This document shows positions 36,038 to 45,005 of a stretch of 64,000 nucleotides of DNA, one piece after another. This stretch comes from Achromobacter denitrificans NBRC 15125 (GTDB taxonomy: Bacteria; Pseudomonadota; Gammaproteobacteria; Burkholderiales; Burkholderiaceae_B): the NCBI RefSeq assembly GCF_001571365.1, contig NZ_BCTQ01000016.1:78233-142232 (forward strand). The letters run 5' to 3'. The position numbers were made by a program, and so were the translations under genes. The notes under the pieces are model-generated. The model saw only the letters and a list, made by a program, of their open reading frames with translations, was not told the origin of the DNA and searched no databases. The first letter of the stretch is position 1. Each line of letters starts with the position of its first letter.

Positions 36038-36946
36038 ATGGCGGGCCCCAGCCTGCCACCGCTGAAGGCCTTGCGGGTGTTCGAGGCCGCGGCGCGCCTG
36101 CGCAGTTTTACCGCGGCGGCCGATGAACTCAGCATCACGCATAGCGCCGTCAGCCAGCAGATCCGCATCCTCGAAGAGTATGTGGGGCAGCCCCTGTTCG
36201 CGCGCGAGGCGCGCGGCGTCGCGCTGCTGCCCTGCGCGCAGGCCTATTTTCCCGAGGTCCAGGCCAGCCTGGAACGCATCGCCGCGGCCACCGCCAAGCT
36301 GAAATCGCCGGCCTACGGCGGCGTGCTGCGCGTCTGCGCCACGCCGTCCCTGACCATGAAATGGCTGATCCCGCGGCTGTCGGCGTTCCAGGAACGGCAT
36401 CCCGGCATCGACGTGCAACTGACCACGCAGGGGCGGCCGTTCCTCGACCGCGGCGGCGACGCGGGCAGCGACGTGCTGATCCGCCACGGCTACATGGCGC
36501 ATTCCGAGCTGGCCTGCGTGCATTGCCTGGACGACTTCCACGTGCCGGTGGCGTCGCCGCGCTTCATCGAACGCAACCGCCTGGCCGCGCCCGCGGACTG
36601 CCTGGGCCATCCGCTGCTGAAGATCGCCGGCGGCATGGACCACTGGCCGCGCTGGTTCGCGCTGGCGAAGGTGGACGTGCCCGCCCAACTGCCGGGGCCG
36701 GTCTTCGACCATCAATTCCTGTGCATGCAGGCCGCCATGAACGACCTGGGCATCGCCCTGGCGCCGTGGTGCCTGCTGGACGACGACATCCGCGCCGACC
36801 GGCTGCGCCCGCTGTTCGCGGAGCCGCAGCTGCCCAACGCCGGCATCCACGCGCTGTACCGCCCGGACGGCCCGGCCGCGGCCTCGGCGCAATTGTTCAT
36901 CGAGTGGCTGTGCGCGCAAGGGCGCGACCCCTCCCAACCCGGATAG
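36038..36946 (+). CDS. LysR-type regulator, GcvA-like
   Basis: 302 residues. HTH LPPLKALRVFEAAARLRSFTAAADELSITHSAVSQQIRILEEYVGQPLF at the N-terminus; the opening PPLKALRVFEAAAR is the GcvA/AmpR-type start. The effector domain begins near 90 (GGVLRVCATPSLTMKWLIPRLSAFQERHPGIDVQL). It probably regulates the divergent ABC importer via the palindrome at 35871. Start ATG 36038; the ribosome site is weak. serB follows 14 bases downstream. Confidence 0.88.
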   Translation: MAGPSLPPLKALRVFEAAARLRSFTAAADELSITHSAVSQQIRILEEYVGQPLFAREARGVALLPCAQAYFPEVQASLERIAAATAKLKSPAYGGVLRVCATPSLTMKWLIPRLSAFQERHPGIDVQLTTQGRPFLDRGGDAGSDVLIRHGYMAHSELACVHCLDDFHVPVASPRFIERNRLAAPADCLGHPLLKIAGGMDHWPRWFALAKVDVPAQLPGPVFDHQFLCMQAAMNDLGIALAPWCLLDDDIRADRLRPLFAEPQLPNAGIHALYRPDGPAAASAQLFIEWLCAQGRDPSQPG

Positions 36947-36960
36947 ACAAGGATCTTCCC

Positions 36961-37695
36961 ATGCTGTTGCCCAACCCGACTCCCGGCCTGCATTGGCGCG
37001 GCATCGCGCCGCCGCTCGCGCTGTCGGACTACCGTGTCATCGCCTTCGACATGGACTCCACCCTGATCTCCATCGAAACGCTGGACGAAATGGCCGACCT
37101 GATGGGCAGGAAGGCGGAAGTGGCGGCCTTGACCGAGGCCGCCATGCGCGGCGAAATCGTCGACTACAAGCAGAGCCTGCGCGAGCGCGTGGCGCTCCTG
37201 GCCGGCATGCCCGAGGCCGCCCTGGACGAGGTCTACGAACACCGGCTGCGCATCAATCCGGGCGCGGAAACGCTGATCGCGGCCTGCAAGGCCGAGGGCC
37301 TGACCTGCCTGCTGGTGACCGGCGGCTTCACCTGCTTCACGGACCGCCTGCGCGCGCGCCTGGGGTTGGACGACGTGCGCGCCAATGTGCTGGAAGTGGA
37401 AGACGGGCGCCTGACCGGCCGGCTGTTGCCCCAGCCCTGGGGCGACATCTGCGATGGCGAGGAGAAACGGCGCAAGCTGCTGGAGGTGTGCGCGGCGCTG
37501 GGAGTCGGGCCGGACCGGGCCATCGCCGTGGGCGACGGCGCGAACGACCTGCCGATGATGCGGGCGGCCGGCCTGTCGGTGGGCTATCGCGCCAAGCCGG
37601 CGGTGCGCCAGGAGGTGAAGGTGGCCATCGACGAGGGCGGCCTGGACCGGCTGCTGGAGTTGGTCCGACCTCGTAGTTGTTTTCCCGACGTATAG
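36961..37695 (+). CDS. serB: Phosphoserine phosphatase SerB-like (HAD superfamily)
   Basis: 244 residues. HAD motif I FDMDSTL near 28-34 (nucleophile Asp), EIVDYKQSLRERVALLAG near 64 as SerB cap, motif II LLVTGGFTCFTDRL near 118, motif III with Lys in EEKRRKLL, motif IV GDGANDLPMM near 187. The N-terminal regulatory domain of E. coli SerB is missing, as in other short SerB proteins. It removes phosphate from L-phosphoserine, last step of serine synthesis. Fourteen bases behind the LysR gene. Confidence 0.9.
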   Translation: MLLPNPTPGLHWRGIAPPLALSDYRVIAFDMDSTLISIETLDEMADLMGRKAEVAALTEAAMRGEIVDYKQSLRERVALLAGMPEAALDEVYEHRLRINPGAETLIAACKAEGLTCLLVTGGFTCFTDRLRARLGLDDVRANVLEVEDGRLTGRLLPQPWGDICDGEEKRRKLLEVCAALGVGPDRAIAVGDGANDLPMMRAAGLSVGYRAKPAVRQEVKVAIDEGGLDRLLELVRPRSCFPDV

Positions 37696-37772
37696 TTTGC
37701 CGAGACGACGCCGTAATCAGGGGTAGGGAAGGTGAACCCGCCTTCCAGACCTGCCTGCGCTCAGGAGTCGTC

Positions 37773-38078
37773 ATGACTGTTCAAGCTTTGACGCGTGCGT
37801 TGTCTGTTGTCTTGTTGCTGGTTCCCGTCGTCGCCAGCGCCAATAGCGGCATGATCCGCTTCAGCGGCGCCATCATGGAGCCGGCGGCATGCAAGGTCGA
37901 TATCAAGGGCGGTAGCGGGGGAAAGGGGGCTCCCCGCGTCAACTGCGGGGCGCCCGGCGGCGGGTCGGCCGTGCCCGCCGGGAACCGCGTCAAGGTGAGC
38001 ACCAGCGTCTCGTCGGCAGCTTCCTGGCCGGATGACCGAGTGCGGCGCCACAAGGTCGTGACGCTCGACTACCTCTGA
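37773..38078 (+). CDS. Small secreted pilin-like protein (type 1 fimbrial domain, short form)
   Basis: 101 residues. Signal peptide about 1-24 (LSVVLLLVPVVASA). Mature start SGMIRFSGAIMEPAACKV matches the first strand of type 1 pilins (G-I-x-F-x-G-x-I...C), with Cys near 40 pairing with Cys near 58. Ends VVTLDYL, like the closing strand. It is shorter than ordinary pilins (150-180), and no usher or chaperone is nearby. ATG 37773 with CAGGAG upstream. Function unknown; possibly a secreted or periplasmic factor. Confidence 0.55.
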   Translation: MTVQALTRALSVVLLLVPVVASANSGMIRFSGAIMEPAACKVDIKGGSGGKGAPRVNCGAPGGGSAVPAGNRVKVSTSVSSAASWPDDRVRRHKVVTLDYL

Positions 38079-38093
38079 CGCGGCCGGGGCCGG

Positions 38094-39284
38094 TCAGAGC
38101 AGGCCGCGGATTTCCACGGCCGGATCGACCTCGGCCTCGTAATCCACGCCTTCGACCTCGAAGCCGAACAGGCGCAGGAATTCCTGCTTGTAGCCGGCGA
38201 AGTCCGTCATCTGGTAGACGTTTTCGCTGGAAACCTGGTCCCACAGCGCCTGCACGCGGGCCTGCACCGCCGGATCGAGCTCCTTGCGGTCGGCTCGCAG
38301 GCGGCCTTCCTCGTCGAGGATCGGCGCGGGTCCGCAAAGACTGTCGCGGTACAGGCCGTAGACCTGTTCGATGCAGCCTTCGTGGGTGCCTTGCTCCTTC
38401 ATGACCTTGAAGAGCAGGGACAGGTACAGCGGCATCATCGGGATGGCCGAGCTGGCCTGGGTTACCACGGCCTTCAGCACCGAGACGCGGGCATCGCCGC
38501 CGCGCGCGGCCAGCTTGGCGCGGATGTCCAGCACCTTCGTGTCCAGGTCCTTCTTGGCGGCGCCGATGGAGCCGTTCCAGTAGATGTCGTGGGTGATCTT
38601 CTCGCCCAGGTAGGTGAACGCCGTGGTGGTGGCGCCTTCGGCCAGCGCGCCGGCCTCCAGCAAGGCGTCGATCCACATCTGCCAGTCTTCGCCGCCCATG
38701 ACGGCGACGGTGGCGTCGATCTCCGCCTGGGTGGCCGGTTCCAGCACGGCTTCGCGCACCACTTCGCGGTCGGTGTCCAGGCCGCGCAGGGTGACGGCGC
38801 CGCCGATGGGCTTGAGCGTCGAATTGAAGACTTCCCCGGTCTTCGGGTGCGTGCGGCGCGGGGAGGCCAGGCTGTAGACCACCTGGTCGACCTGGCCCAG
38901 GTCGCGCTTGATGGCCTCGATGACTTTCTGCTTGATCTCGTCGGAGAAGGCGTCGCCGTTGATGCTCTTGGCGTACAGCCCCTCGGCCTGCGCGTGTTCG
39001 TGGAAGGCGGCGGTGTTGTACCAGCCCGCGGAACCGGGCTTGCCGCCTTCGGGCGGGCGCTCGAAGCAGACGCCCAGCGTCTGCGCGCCACAGGCGAAAG
39101 CCGCGCTGATGCGCGCCGCCAGCCCGTAGCCGGTCGAGGCGCCCAGCACCAGCACGCGCTTGGGACCGCCGGCTATCGGCCCTTGCGCCTTGACGTAGTC
39201 GATCTGGTGCTTGACGTTGGCGGCGCAGCCGACGGGGTGGGTGGTGACGCAGATGAAGCCGCGCACACGGGGCTTGATGATCAT
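38094..39284 (-). CDS. fabV: trans-2-enoyl-ACP/CoA reductase FabV
   Basis: 396 residues (usual about 398). Starts [24 protein letters not shown]-binding [16 protein letters not shown] near 45, [12 protein letters not shown] near 86, [14 protein letters not shown] near 138, and the Y-x8-K catalytic pair in [12 protein letters not shown] near 239. Reduces enoyl intermediates in type II fatty acid synthesis; FabV enzymes tolerate triclosan far better than FabI. ATG 39284 preceded by GAGG. Convergent with the pilin-like gene. Confidence 0.94.
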   Translation of the reverse strand: MIIKPRVRGFICVTTHPVGCAANVKHQIDYVKAQGPIAGGPKRVLVLGASTGYGLAARISAAFACGAQTLGVCFERPPEGGKPGSAGWYNTAAFHEHAQAEGLYAKSINGDAFSDEIKQKVIEAIKRDLGQVDQVVYSLASPRRTHPKTGEVFNSTLKPIGGAVTLRGLDTDREVVREAVLEPATQAEIDATVAVMGGEDWQMWIDALLEAGALAEGATTTAFTYLGEKITHDIYWNGSIGAAKKDLDTKVLDIRAKLAARGGDARVSVLKAVVTQASSAIPMMPLYLSLLFKVMKEQGTHEGCIEQVYGLYRDSLCGPAPILDEEGRLRADRKELDPAVQARVQALWDQVSSENVYQMTDFAGYKQEFLRLFGFEVEGVDYEAEVDPAVEIRGLL

Positions 39285-39384
39285 GGAGGCCTCGATTCGG
39301 GGAATGCCGGGGGACGGGCCCTTGCCGCAAAGCGCCAGGGCGACCCGCATTGTACGGGAGGCGCCCCGGGCCGGCACCCCGGGG

Positions 39385-40344
39385 TCAGCGGGCGCGGGCG
39401 CCGGCCAGCACGGCGGCCGGCGCGCGGCCGCGGCGCCATTCCACCACGCCGATGCAGATGCCGCTGGCGCAGATGATGGCGATGCCCAGCCAGGTCAGCG
39501 CGTCGGGGAAATGGCCCCAGACCAGCCAACCCACCGAGGTGGCGCTGATGATCTGCAGGTAGACGAACGGCGCCAGCGTGGAAGCGGGCGCCCGGCGGTA
39601 GGCGGCGATCTGGAACAGGTGGCCCAGGCCGCCCGTGATGCCGGTGGAAATCAGCAGCGCCCAGTCGGTCAGGGACAGGGCCCGCAGCACGGGCAGGGCG
39701 GGCGGCAGGATGAAGGGCAGGGCCAGCGTCAGGAAAAGGGTGCCGACCGCGCCGCTCCAGATCAGCGAGGTGAACGGGTCGTCGCCCGCGACGCGCCGCG
39801 TGGCGATGAATTGCACCGCGAAGCAACAGGCGGTGATCAGGCCGAAGATCGTGCCGAGCGGATGCAGGCCTCCGCCGGGGCGGATCACGATGAGCACGCC
39901 GACGAAGGCGACGCCCGCGGCGATGAAGCGCGACAGGCGCGCGGGTTCCTTGAGGACCCAGGGCGCCACCGACAGCACCAGGAGCGGGGCGAGGAAGTTG
40001 ATGGCGGTGGCTTCCGCCTGCGGGATGTAGCTCAGGGTCGTGAAGAACATGAGCGTGGCCAGGAACATCGAGCCGCCGCGCAGGATCTGCTCGCGCGGCT
40101 TGTTGCTGCGCAATATCCGCAGCCCGCGCGCTGGCAGCACCAGGGCCAGCACCAGCAGCAGGTGCACCGCGTAGCGGAACCACGACAGCACCAGGAGCGG
40201 CACGCCCTCGTTCATCACCCATTTGCCGCTGGCGTCCAGACAGGACAGCGTCCACATCGACAACACCAACAGCAGCACCCCGACCATCGGGCCGCGCGCG
40301 GCGGGCGCGCCGGAGCGCGTACGACCGTTATCGGCCGGGGTCAT
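39385..40344 (-). CDS. EamA-family (DMT superfamily) transporter
   Basis: 319 residues with about ten membrane helices in two EamA repeats (to about 150, then 160-300). Patterns such as [24 protein letters not shown] and [28 protein letters not shown] are typical of RhaT/YdcZ-like drug/metabolite exporters. Start ATG 40344 with a moderate site. Divergent from a LysR gene, which may or may not regulate it. Substrate unknown. Confidence 0.85.
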   Translation of the reverse strand: MTPADNGRTRSGAPAARGPMVGVLLLVLSMWTLSCLDASGKWVMNEGVPLLVLSWFRYAVHLLLVLALVLPARGLRILRSNKPREQILRGGSMFLATLMFFTTLSYIPQAEATAINFLAPLLVLSVAPWVLKEPARLSRFIAAGVAFVGVLIVIRPGGGLHPLGTIFGLITACCFAVQFIATRRVAGDDPFTSLIWSGAVGTLFLTLALPFILPPALPVLRALSLTDWALLISTGITGGLGHLFQIAAYRRAPASTLAPFVYLQIISATSVGWLVWGHFPDALTWLGIAIICASGICIGVVEWRRGRAPAAVLAGARAR

Positions 40345-40430
40345 TTGAAAACTCCTTATTTTGGGGCACTGTTCCAGGGTACTGGCGGGCGGCTGACATG
40401 ATACGCTCATCGCGCCGGGGGAACAGGCTC

Positions 40431-41336
40431 ATGATCGAATTACGCAATATAGAAACTTTTTTCTGGGTCGCCACGCTGGGCAGCTTCCGCGCCGCGTCGG
40501 AAAAACTCAATACGACCCAGCCTGCGGTATCGCAGCGCATCGCCTCGCTGGAGGCCGACCTGGGCGTGCTCCTGTTCGAGCGGGACGCGCGCGGCGTCAA
40601 GCTGACGGGCAAGGGGCACGAGTTGCTGTCGCATGCCGAGCGCATGCTGCAGGTGCGCCGCGACATGTTCGAGGCCGCGCGGGAGCAGAACGTCATGAGC
40701 GGCACGGTGCGCATCGGCGTGGCCGAGACCATCGTGCAGACCTGGCTGCCCACCCTGATCGAACTGATCCATGCGAGCTACCCGGCGCTGGTGCTGGAGA
40801 TCGAGGTGGACACCACCCACGTGCTGCGCTCGCACCTGATGTCGCGCCAGATCGACCTGGCCTTCCTGATGGGGCCGGTGCTGGAGGCCAGGGTCGAGAA
40901 CCTGCCGCTCTGCACCTATCCGCTGGCCTGGGTGGCCAGCCCGGTGCTGGACCTGGGGCCCGAGCCGCTGACGCTGGAACGCATCGGCAAGCTGCCCATC
41001 ATCACGTACCCCTCCAATAGCGCGCCTTACCGCGTGGTCCGCGACATGCTGACGCGCGCCGGCGTGAACGCGCCGCGCATGTACGGCAGCGCCTCCATGT
41101 CGATGGTGGTGCGCATGACCCAGGACGGCATCGGCACCAGCGTCATCGCGCCGGTGTTCCTGGGCAAGGAGCTGGCGCGGGGCGAACTGCGCATCCTGCG
41201 CGTGGAGGCCGATCCGCTGCCGGAACTGAGCTTCACGGCAACCTGGGTGCAGGGGCCGGACAGCCATGCCGTGCGCCTGATCGCGCAAATGGCCCAGAAG
41301 GTGGCGGCCCAGGCCGGCGACGGCACGCCCTGCTAG
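40431..41336 (+). CDS. LysR-type regulator 1, paralogue of the one at 47174
   Basis: 301 residues. HTH LRNIETFFWVATLGSFRAASEKLNTTQPAVSQRIASLEADLGVLLFERDARG. In the first 71 residues I count 60 identities with the LysR at 47174, and identity continues through the effector domain (SGTVRIGVAETIVQTWLP). It sits just upstream of the TRAP operon and has the same orientation, unusual for LysR pairs. Likely regulates that operon through the shared block at 41512. Divergent to the EamA gene. Confidence 0.9.
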   Translation: MIELRNIETFFWVATLGSFRAASEKLNTTQPAVSQRIASLEADLGVLLFERDARGVKLTGKGHELLSHAERMLQVRRDMFEAAREQNVMSGTVRIGVAETIVQTWLPTLIELIHASYPALVLEIEVDTTHVLRSHLMSRQIDLAFLMGPVLEARVENLPLCTYPLAWVASPVLDLGPEPLTLERIGKLPIITYPSNSAPYRVVRDMLTRAGVNAPRMYGSASMSMVVRMTQDGIGTSVIAPVFLGKELARGELRILRVEADPLPELSFTATWVQGPDSHAVRLIAQMAQKVAAQAGDGTPC

Positions 41337-41697
41337 GGGCCGTGACCGGGGGGGAACCGGGGCGCGGACCCTAGGTGTTTTCCCCAGCAGACGGTGTCCC
41401 TTTATTCGTCAGGGATGTGGCGGCGGCCGCGCCGAGTGCCGGGCCGCCGCCCGCAAAGCCGCATGGCCGCGTCGTTTGCGGAAAACGCGCGCCGCGCCGC
41501 GCGCGAGACCCAAGAAATATTTATACCCCCGTATCGCAACATACGATTGGACGCCGCCAGGCCCTGACGCTGCAATGGCGGCGCGTGAACAATGATCGCC
41601 GCGGGGCTCCTGACTTCCCGATAAGCCATCCGCGCGCGACGAGGATAACGGGATCCCGCGCGCGGCATACCATCCCGCCAGCTAGGAGTTTTTGTCC
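41337..41697. other. 361-base control region before the TRAP operon
   Basis: Holds CTAGG-containing site 41372-41386, a GC-rich mid part, the conserved 41512-41553 block shared with 48087-48128, and the RBS AGGAG near 41682. The distance from the block to the ATG (145 bases) leaves room for a long leader. No coding sequence seen. Confidence 0.6.
41512..41553 (+). promoter_or_regulatory. Shared promoter/operator block, copy A
   Basis: Aligns without gaps to 48087-48128. Conserved core is TATCG-N-AACAT-NN-GATTGGACG (41532-41553), preceded by AAG-N-AAT-N-TT-N-AT. Within it, ATCG and CGAT form a partial dyad (ATCG-N7-CGAT) as in LysR boxes. Lies upstream of the TRAP dctP gene; the second copy is upstream of the DUF1445 gene. 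Confidence 0.7.
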
Positions 41698-42744
41698 ATG
41701 AAGAAGTCTCTTGTGTTCGCCGCCGTCGCCGCCAGCCTGCTGGCCGGCACCGTCCAGGCGCAGGACCTGCCCAAGACCGAATTGAAGGTCGTGGGAGGCT
41801 TGAGCAACCTGACCGCCTACAACGATTACGAAAAGCCGTTCTGGACCAAGACGATCCCCGAGCTTTCCAAGGGCCAGGTCACGGCCACGATCAAGGGCTT
41901 CAACGAAATGGGCCTCAAGGGTCCGGAGTTGCTGCGCCTGATGTCGCAGGGCGTGGTCGAGTTCGGCACCGCCACGCTGGCCTACTTCGCCAGCGACAAC
42001 CCGATCAACGAGGCGATCGACCTGGCCGGCCTGGCGCCGGACGTCAAGACCGCGCGCGCCGTGACCGACGCGTTCGAGCCGGTCTACGCCAAGCTGTACG
42101 GCGAAGGCAACAACGTCAAGCTGCTGGGCATTTCCACCTACCCGGCGCAGGTGCTGTTCTGCAATGCCGAGATCAAGGGCCTGGCCGATATCAAGGGCAA
42201 GAAGGTCCGCACCAGCAGCCGCACCACCGCCGAGTTCGTCGAGGCGCTGGGCGGTTCCAGCGTGACGATGGCGTTCGGTGAAGTGGTGCCGGCGCTGCAG
42301 AACAAGGTGGTGGACTGCGCCATCACGGGTTCGCTGTCGGGCTACTCGGCCAAATGGTACGAAGTGTCCACCCACCTGGTCGCGCTGCCGATCAACTGGA
42401 ACCAGCAGATCCACGCCGTGAACCAGAAGGCCTGGGACAAGCTGGATCCCAACGTGCGCACGTTCCTGCAGACCAACGTGAAGACGCTGGTCGACAACAT
42501 CTGGGACGCCGCCGCGCGCCAGACCCAGGAAGGCTACGACTGCAACACCGGCGCCGCCGCGTGCCCGTATCCCGTCAAGGGCAAGATGGTCCTGGTCCAG
42601 CCCTCGGACGCCGACCGCGAACTGCTCAAGAAGGTCACGCAGGAAGCCGTGCTGCCCAAGTGGGCGGCCCGCTGCTCGGCCCAGTGCGTGAAGGACTTCA
42701 ACGCCACCATCGGCAAGACGCTGGGCGTGGTGGCAAAGAAGTAG
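41698..42744 (+). CDS. TRAP transporter solute-binding protein 1 (DctP)
   Basis: 348 residues. Signal peptide about 1-22 (VFAAVAASLLAGTVQA). DctP fold: EMGLKGPELLRLMSQGVVEFGTATLAYF near 75, LFCNAEIKGLADIKGKKVRTSSRTTAEFVEALGGSSVTMAFGEVVPALQNKVVDCAI near 155-215, with Arg in KVRTSS as the likely carboxylate clamp. The C-terminal region has four cysteines (CNTGAAACPYP, RCSAQC). Presumed organic-acid receptor for the dctQ/dctM pair. ATG 41698 with AGGAG upstream; an upstream TTG is less likely. Confidence 0.9.
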   Translation: MKKSLVFAAVAASLLAGTVQAQDLPKTELKVVGGLSNLTAYNDYEKPFWTKTIPELSKGQVTATIKGFNEMGLKGPELLRLMSQGVVEFGTATLAYFASDNPINEAIDLAGLAPDVKTARAVTDAFEPVYAKLYGEGNNVKLLGISTYPAQVLFCNAEIKGLADIKGKKVRTSSRTTAEFVEALGGSSVTMAFGEVVPALQNKVVDCAITGSLSGYSAKWYEVSTHLVALPINWNQQIHAVNQKAWDKLDPNVRTFLQTNVKTLVDNIWDAAARQTQEGYDCNTGAAACPYPVKGKMVLVQPSDADRELLKKVTQEAVLPKWAARCSAQCVKDFNATIGKTLGVVAKK

Positions 42745-42754
42745 GTCCCCCCCC

Positions 42755-42784
42755 GAAGCGCTGCGCGCTTCCCCCCCGGGGGGG
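42755..42784 (+). terminator. Hairpin and C7G7 palindrome after dctP-1
   Basis: GAAGCGC (42755-42761) with GCGCTTC (42765-42771), then seven C and seven G (42771-42784) as a second perfect palindrome. Together a double stem. It may shield the dctP message end and lower expression of dctQ/dctM. Confidence 0.55.
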
Positions 42785-42800
42785 CATGCCTGCGGACCGG

Positions 42801-42988
42801 CGGAGCCGGATCCGCGGCATCCCGCTAGGGGATGGCTCGCTGCATGGCGGAGCCGGATCCGCGGCATCCCGCCTGGGGATGGCCCGCTACATGGCGGAGC
42901 CGGATCCGCGGCATCCCGCCGGGGGACGGCCCGCTACATGGCGGAGCCGGATCCGCGGCATCCCGACTGGGGACGGCTCGTTACATAG
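42801..42988. repeat. Four tandem copies of a 47-bp repeat between dctP and dctQ
   Basis: Units begin at 42801, 42848, 42895 and 42942, each with CGGAGCCGGATCCGCGGCAT then CCCG, GGGGA-GG-CCCGC and ACATG; a few positions vary. The 47-base period is not a multiple of three, so no frame stays open. The core contains palindromes CGGATCCG and CCGCGG, so each copy can fold. Confidence 0.9.
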
Positions 42989-43029
42989 ATGGGGACGCGA
43001 CCTGGAGTCGACCCCGTAAAGGTTCTTTC

Positions 43030-43650
43030 ATGACTCAATCCGAACACTTCCGCCTGCTCGGCGGCATCTTGCGGCGCGCCGAGAGTTTCTCGCGCATGGC
43101 CGTTTGGGCCGGCGGGGGCTTGACGGTGGCCAGCGTACTGCTGATTTCGTTCGACGTGCTGGCCCGCAAGTTCCTGGGGTTCACCACCGGCGGCGCCGAC
43201 GAACTGTCGAGCTATGCCTTCGCCATCAGCACCTCCTGGGCGCTGGCCTTCGCCACGCTGCAGCGCGCCAACGTGCGCGTGGACGTGCTGTACCAGCACA
43301 TGCCGGTGCGCGTCGCCGCCGTGCTCGACTGGATTTCGATGGTGGCCCTGGCCATCTTCATGGTCTACCTGACCTATTACGCGTCCGAGGTGGTGCAGGC
43401 CTCGTGGGCGCAGAAGTCGACCGCCAACACGCCGCTGGCGACCCCGCTGTGGATCCCGCAGGGCCTGTGGGTGCTGGGCCTGGCCTGGATGTGCGTCACG
43501 GTGGCGCTGATGCTGGCGCGCGCTTCGGCGGCGCTGGTGACGGGCGACCTCGAACTGGTCAAGAACATTTGCGGCGTGCGTTCGGCACAGGAAGAAGCCG
43601 ACGACGAAGCCGCCGCCGGCGAGCGCATGGTGAGGGGAGAAACCGCATGA
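43030..43650 (+). CDS. TRAP transporter small permease 1 (DctQ)
   Basis: 206 residues, four membrane helices: about 24-46, 60-80, 95-118, 135-160. The signature FVLARKFLGFTTGGADELSSYAFAISTSWALAFA (near 42-75) is the DctQ motif with a conserved RxxxG and the first periplasmic loop. Start ATG 43030, behind the repeats; upstream reading frames crossing the repeats are ignored because the 47-base repeat would break them. Ends overlapping dctM (ATGA). Confidence 0.85.
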   Translation: MTQSEHFRLLGGILRRAESFSRMAVWAGGGLTVASVLLISFDVLARKFLGFTTGGADELSSYAFAISTSWALAFATLQRANVRVDVLYQHMPVRVAAVLDWISMVALAIFMVYLTYYASEVVQASWAQKSTANTPLATPLWIPQGLWVLGLAWMCVTVALMLARASAALVTGDLELVKNICGVRSAQEEADDEAAAGERMVRGETA

Positions 43651-44930
43651 TTTCCACCGCATTGATCCTGCTCCTGGTGCTGATCGGCCTGTCCATTCCG
43701 GTGGGCGCGGCGCTGGGCGTGCTGGGCCTGATACTGGACCCGCTGTTCTCCATGCTGCCGCTGTCGCGCGCGATCGGCGAAATCTCCTGGAGCACCAATA
43801 ACGAATTCCTGCTGGTGGCGATTCCGCTGTTCATCATGCTGGGAGAAGTGCTGCTGCGCGCCGGTTTCGCCGAGCGCATGTACGGCGCCATGAGCCTGTG
43901 GCTGTCGTGGCTGCCGGGCGGCCTGATGCACGCGAACATCGGCGCCTCCACGCTGTTCTCGGCCACTTCGGGCTCCAGCGTGGCCACGGCCGCGACCGTG
44001 GGCACCGTCGCCATTCCGCAGATCCGCAAGTACGGCTACAACGAGCCGCTGTTCCTGGGCAGCCTGGCCGCCGGGGGCACGCTCGGCATCCTGATCCCGC
44101 CGTCCATCAACCTGGTCATCTATGGCGTGCTGACGAATTCGTCCGTGCCCAAGCTGTACCTGGCCGGCATCATCCCCGGCTTCGCAATGGCCGCGCTGTT
44201 CATGCTCACCGTCGTGATCGCGTGCGCGGCCAAGCCGTCCTGGGGCGGCAAGAAGATCCAGGCGACCTGGGGCCAGCGGCTGGCCAGCCTGGTGCACCTG
44301 GCGCCGCCCATGGGCATCTTCTTCCTGGTGGTGGGCTCCATCTACGCCGGCCTGGCGACCCCCACCGAGGCGGCTGCGCTCGGCGTGCTGGGCGCGCTGA
44401 TCCTGGCGGCGTGGTTCCGGCGCCTGAGCTGGTCGATGCTGCGCGAAGTCATGGAAGGGACCATGCGTTCCACGGCCATGATCATGCTGATCGTCATCGC
44501 GGCCAGCTTCCTGAACTTCGTCATGTCCGCCACCGGCCTGACCGACGCGCTGACGCAATCGATCACGGGCCTGGGCCTGTCGCCGGGCTGGATGCTGCTG
44601 ATCGTGGTGGTGTTCTACCTGGTGCTCGGCTGCTTCATGGAAACGCTGTCCATGATGATCACCACCATCCCCATCGTGGCGCCCATCATGATCGGCCTGG
44701 GCTTCGACCCCATCTGGCTGGGCATCGTGATCATCATCCTGGTCGAGGCCGCGCTGATCACGCCGCCGGTCGGGCTGAACCTGTTCGTGGTGCAGAGCCT
44801 GCGCAAGAGCGGGTCCATGAACGCGGTGATCGTGGGCAGCCTGCCGTTCGTCGCGGCCATGTTCGTCATGCTGGCGCTGCTGGCCTTCTGGCCGGACCTG
44901 GCGCTGTGGCTGCCGCGCGTATTCAGTTGA
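43647..44930 (+). CDS. TRAP transporter large permease 1 (DctM)
   Basis: 427 residues with about twelve helices. ISTALILLLVLIGLSIPVGAALG start; ATSGSSVATAATVGTVAIPQIRKYGYN near 110 and GGTLGILIPPSINLVIYGVLT near 144 are the DctM hallmarks; ETLSMMITTIPIVAPIMIGLGFDPIWLGI near 330 and TPPVGLNLFVVQ near 370 repeat them in the second half. Sodium-coupled solute uptake with DctP and DctQ. Translational coupling to dctQ by ATGA. Confidence 0.92.
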   Translation: MISTALILLLVLIGLSIPVGAALGVLGLILDPLFSMLPLSRAIGEISWSTNNEFLLVAIPLFIMLGEVLLRAGFAERMYGAMSLWLSWLPGGLMHANIGASTLFSATSGSSVATAATVGTVAIPQIRKYGYNEPLFLGSLAAGGTLGILIPPSINLVIYGVLTNSSVPKLYLAGIIPGFAMAALFMLTVVIACAAKPSWGGKKIQATWGQRLASLVHLAPPMGIFFLVVGSIYAGLATPTEAAALGVLGALILAAWFRRLSWSMLREVMEGTMRSTAMIMLIVIAASFLNFVMSATGLTDALTQSITGLGLSPGWMLLIVVVFYLVLGCFMETLSMMITTIPIVAPIMIGLGFDPIWLGIVIIILVEAALITPPVGLNLFVVQSLRKSGSMNAVIVGSLPFVAAMFVMLALLAFWPDLALWLPRVFS

Positions 44931-44955
44931 CGCGCATTCCTCCAGACACCTTCCG

Positions 44956-44976
44956 GACGCGGCGGACCGCCGCGTC
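44956..44976 (+). terminator. Hairpin after dctM-1
   Basis: GACGCGGC (44956-44963) and GCCGCGTC (44969-44976), 8-bp stem with 5-base loop between the dctM and DUF2848 genes. Partial attenuation is likely, not full termination. Confidence 0.45.
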
Positions 44977-45005
44977 GCTTACTCCCTAGTTTCCGCAGGA
45001 CAGAT

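Noticed and set aside
42801..42988. CRISPR array
   Set aside because: Repeats are directly adjacent without unique spacers and no cas genes are near.
42832..43029. N-terminal extension of DctQ through the repeats
   Set aside because: The 47-base period shifts frame in each unit, and DctQ family length fits ATG 43030.
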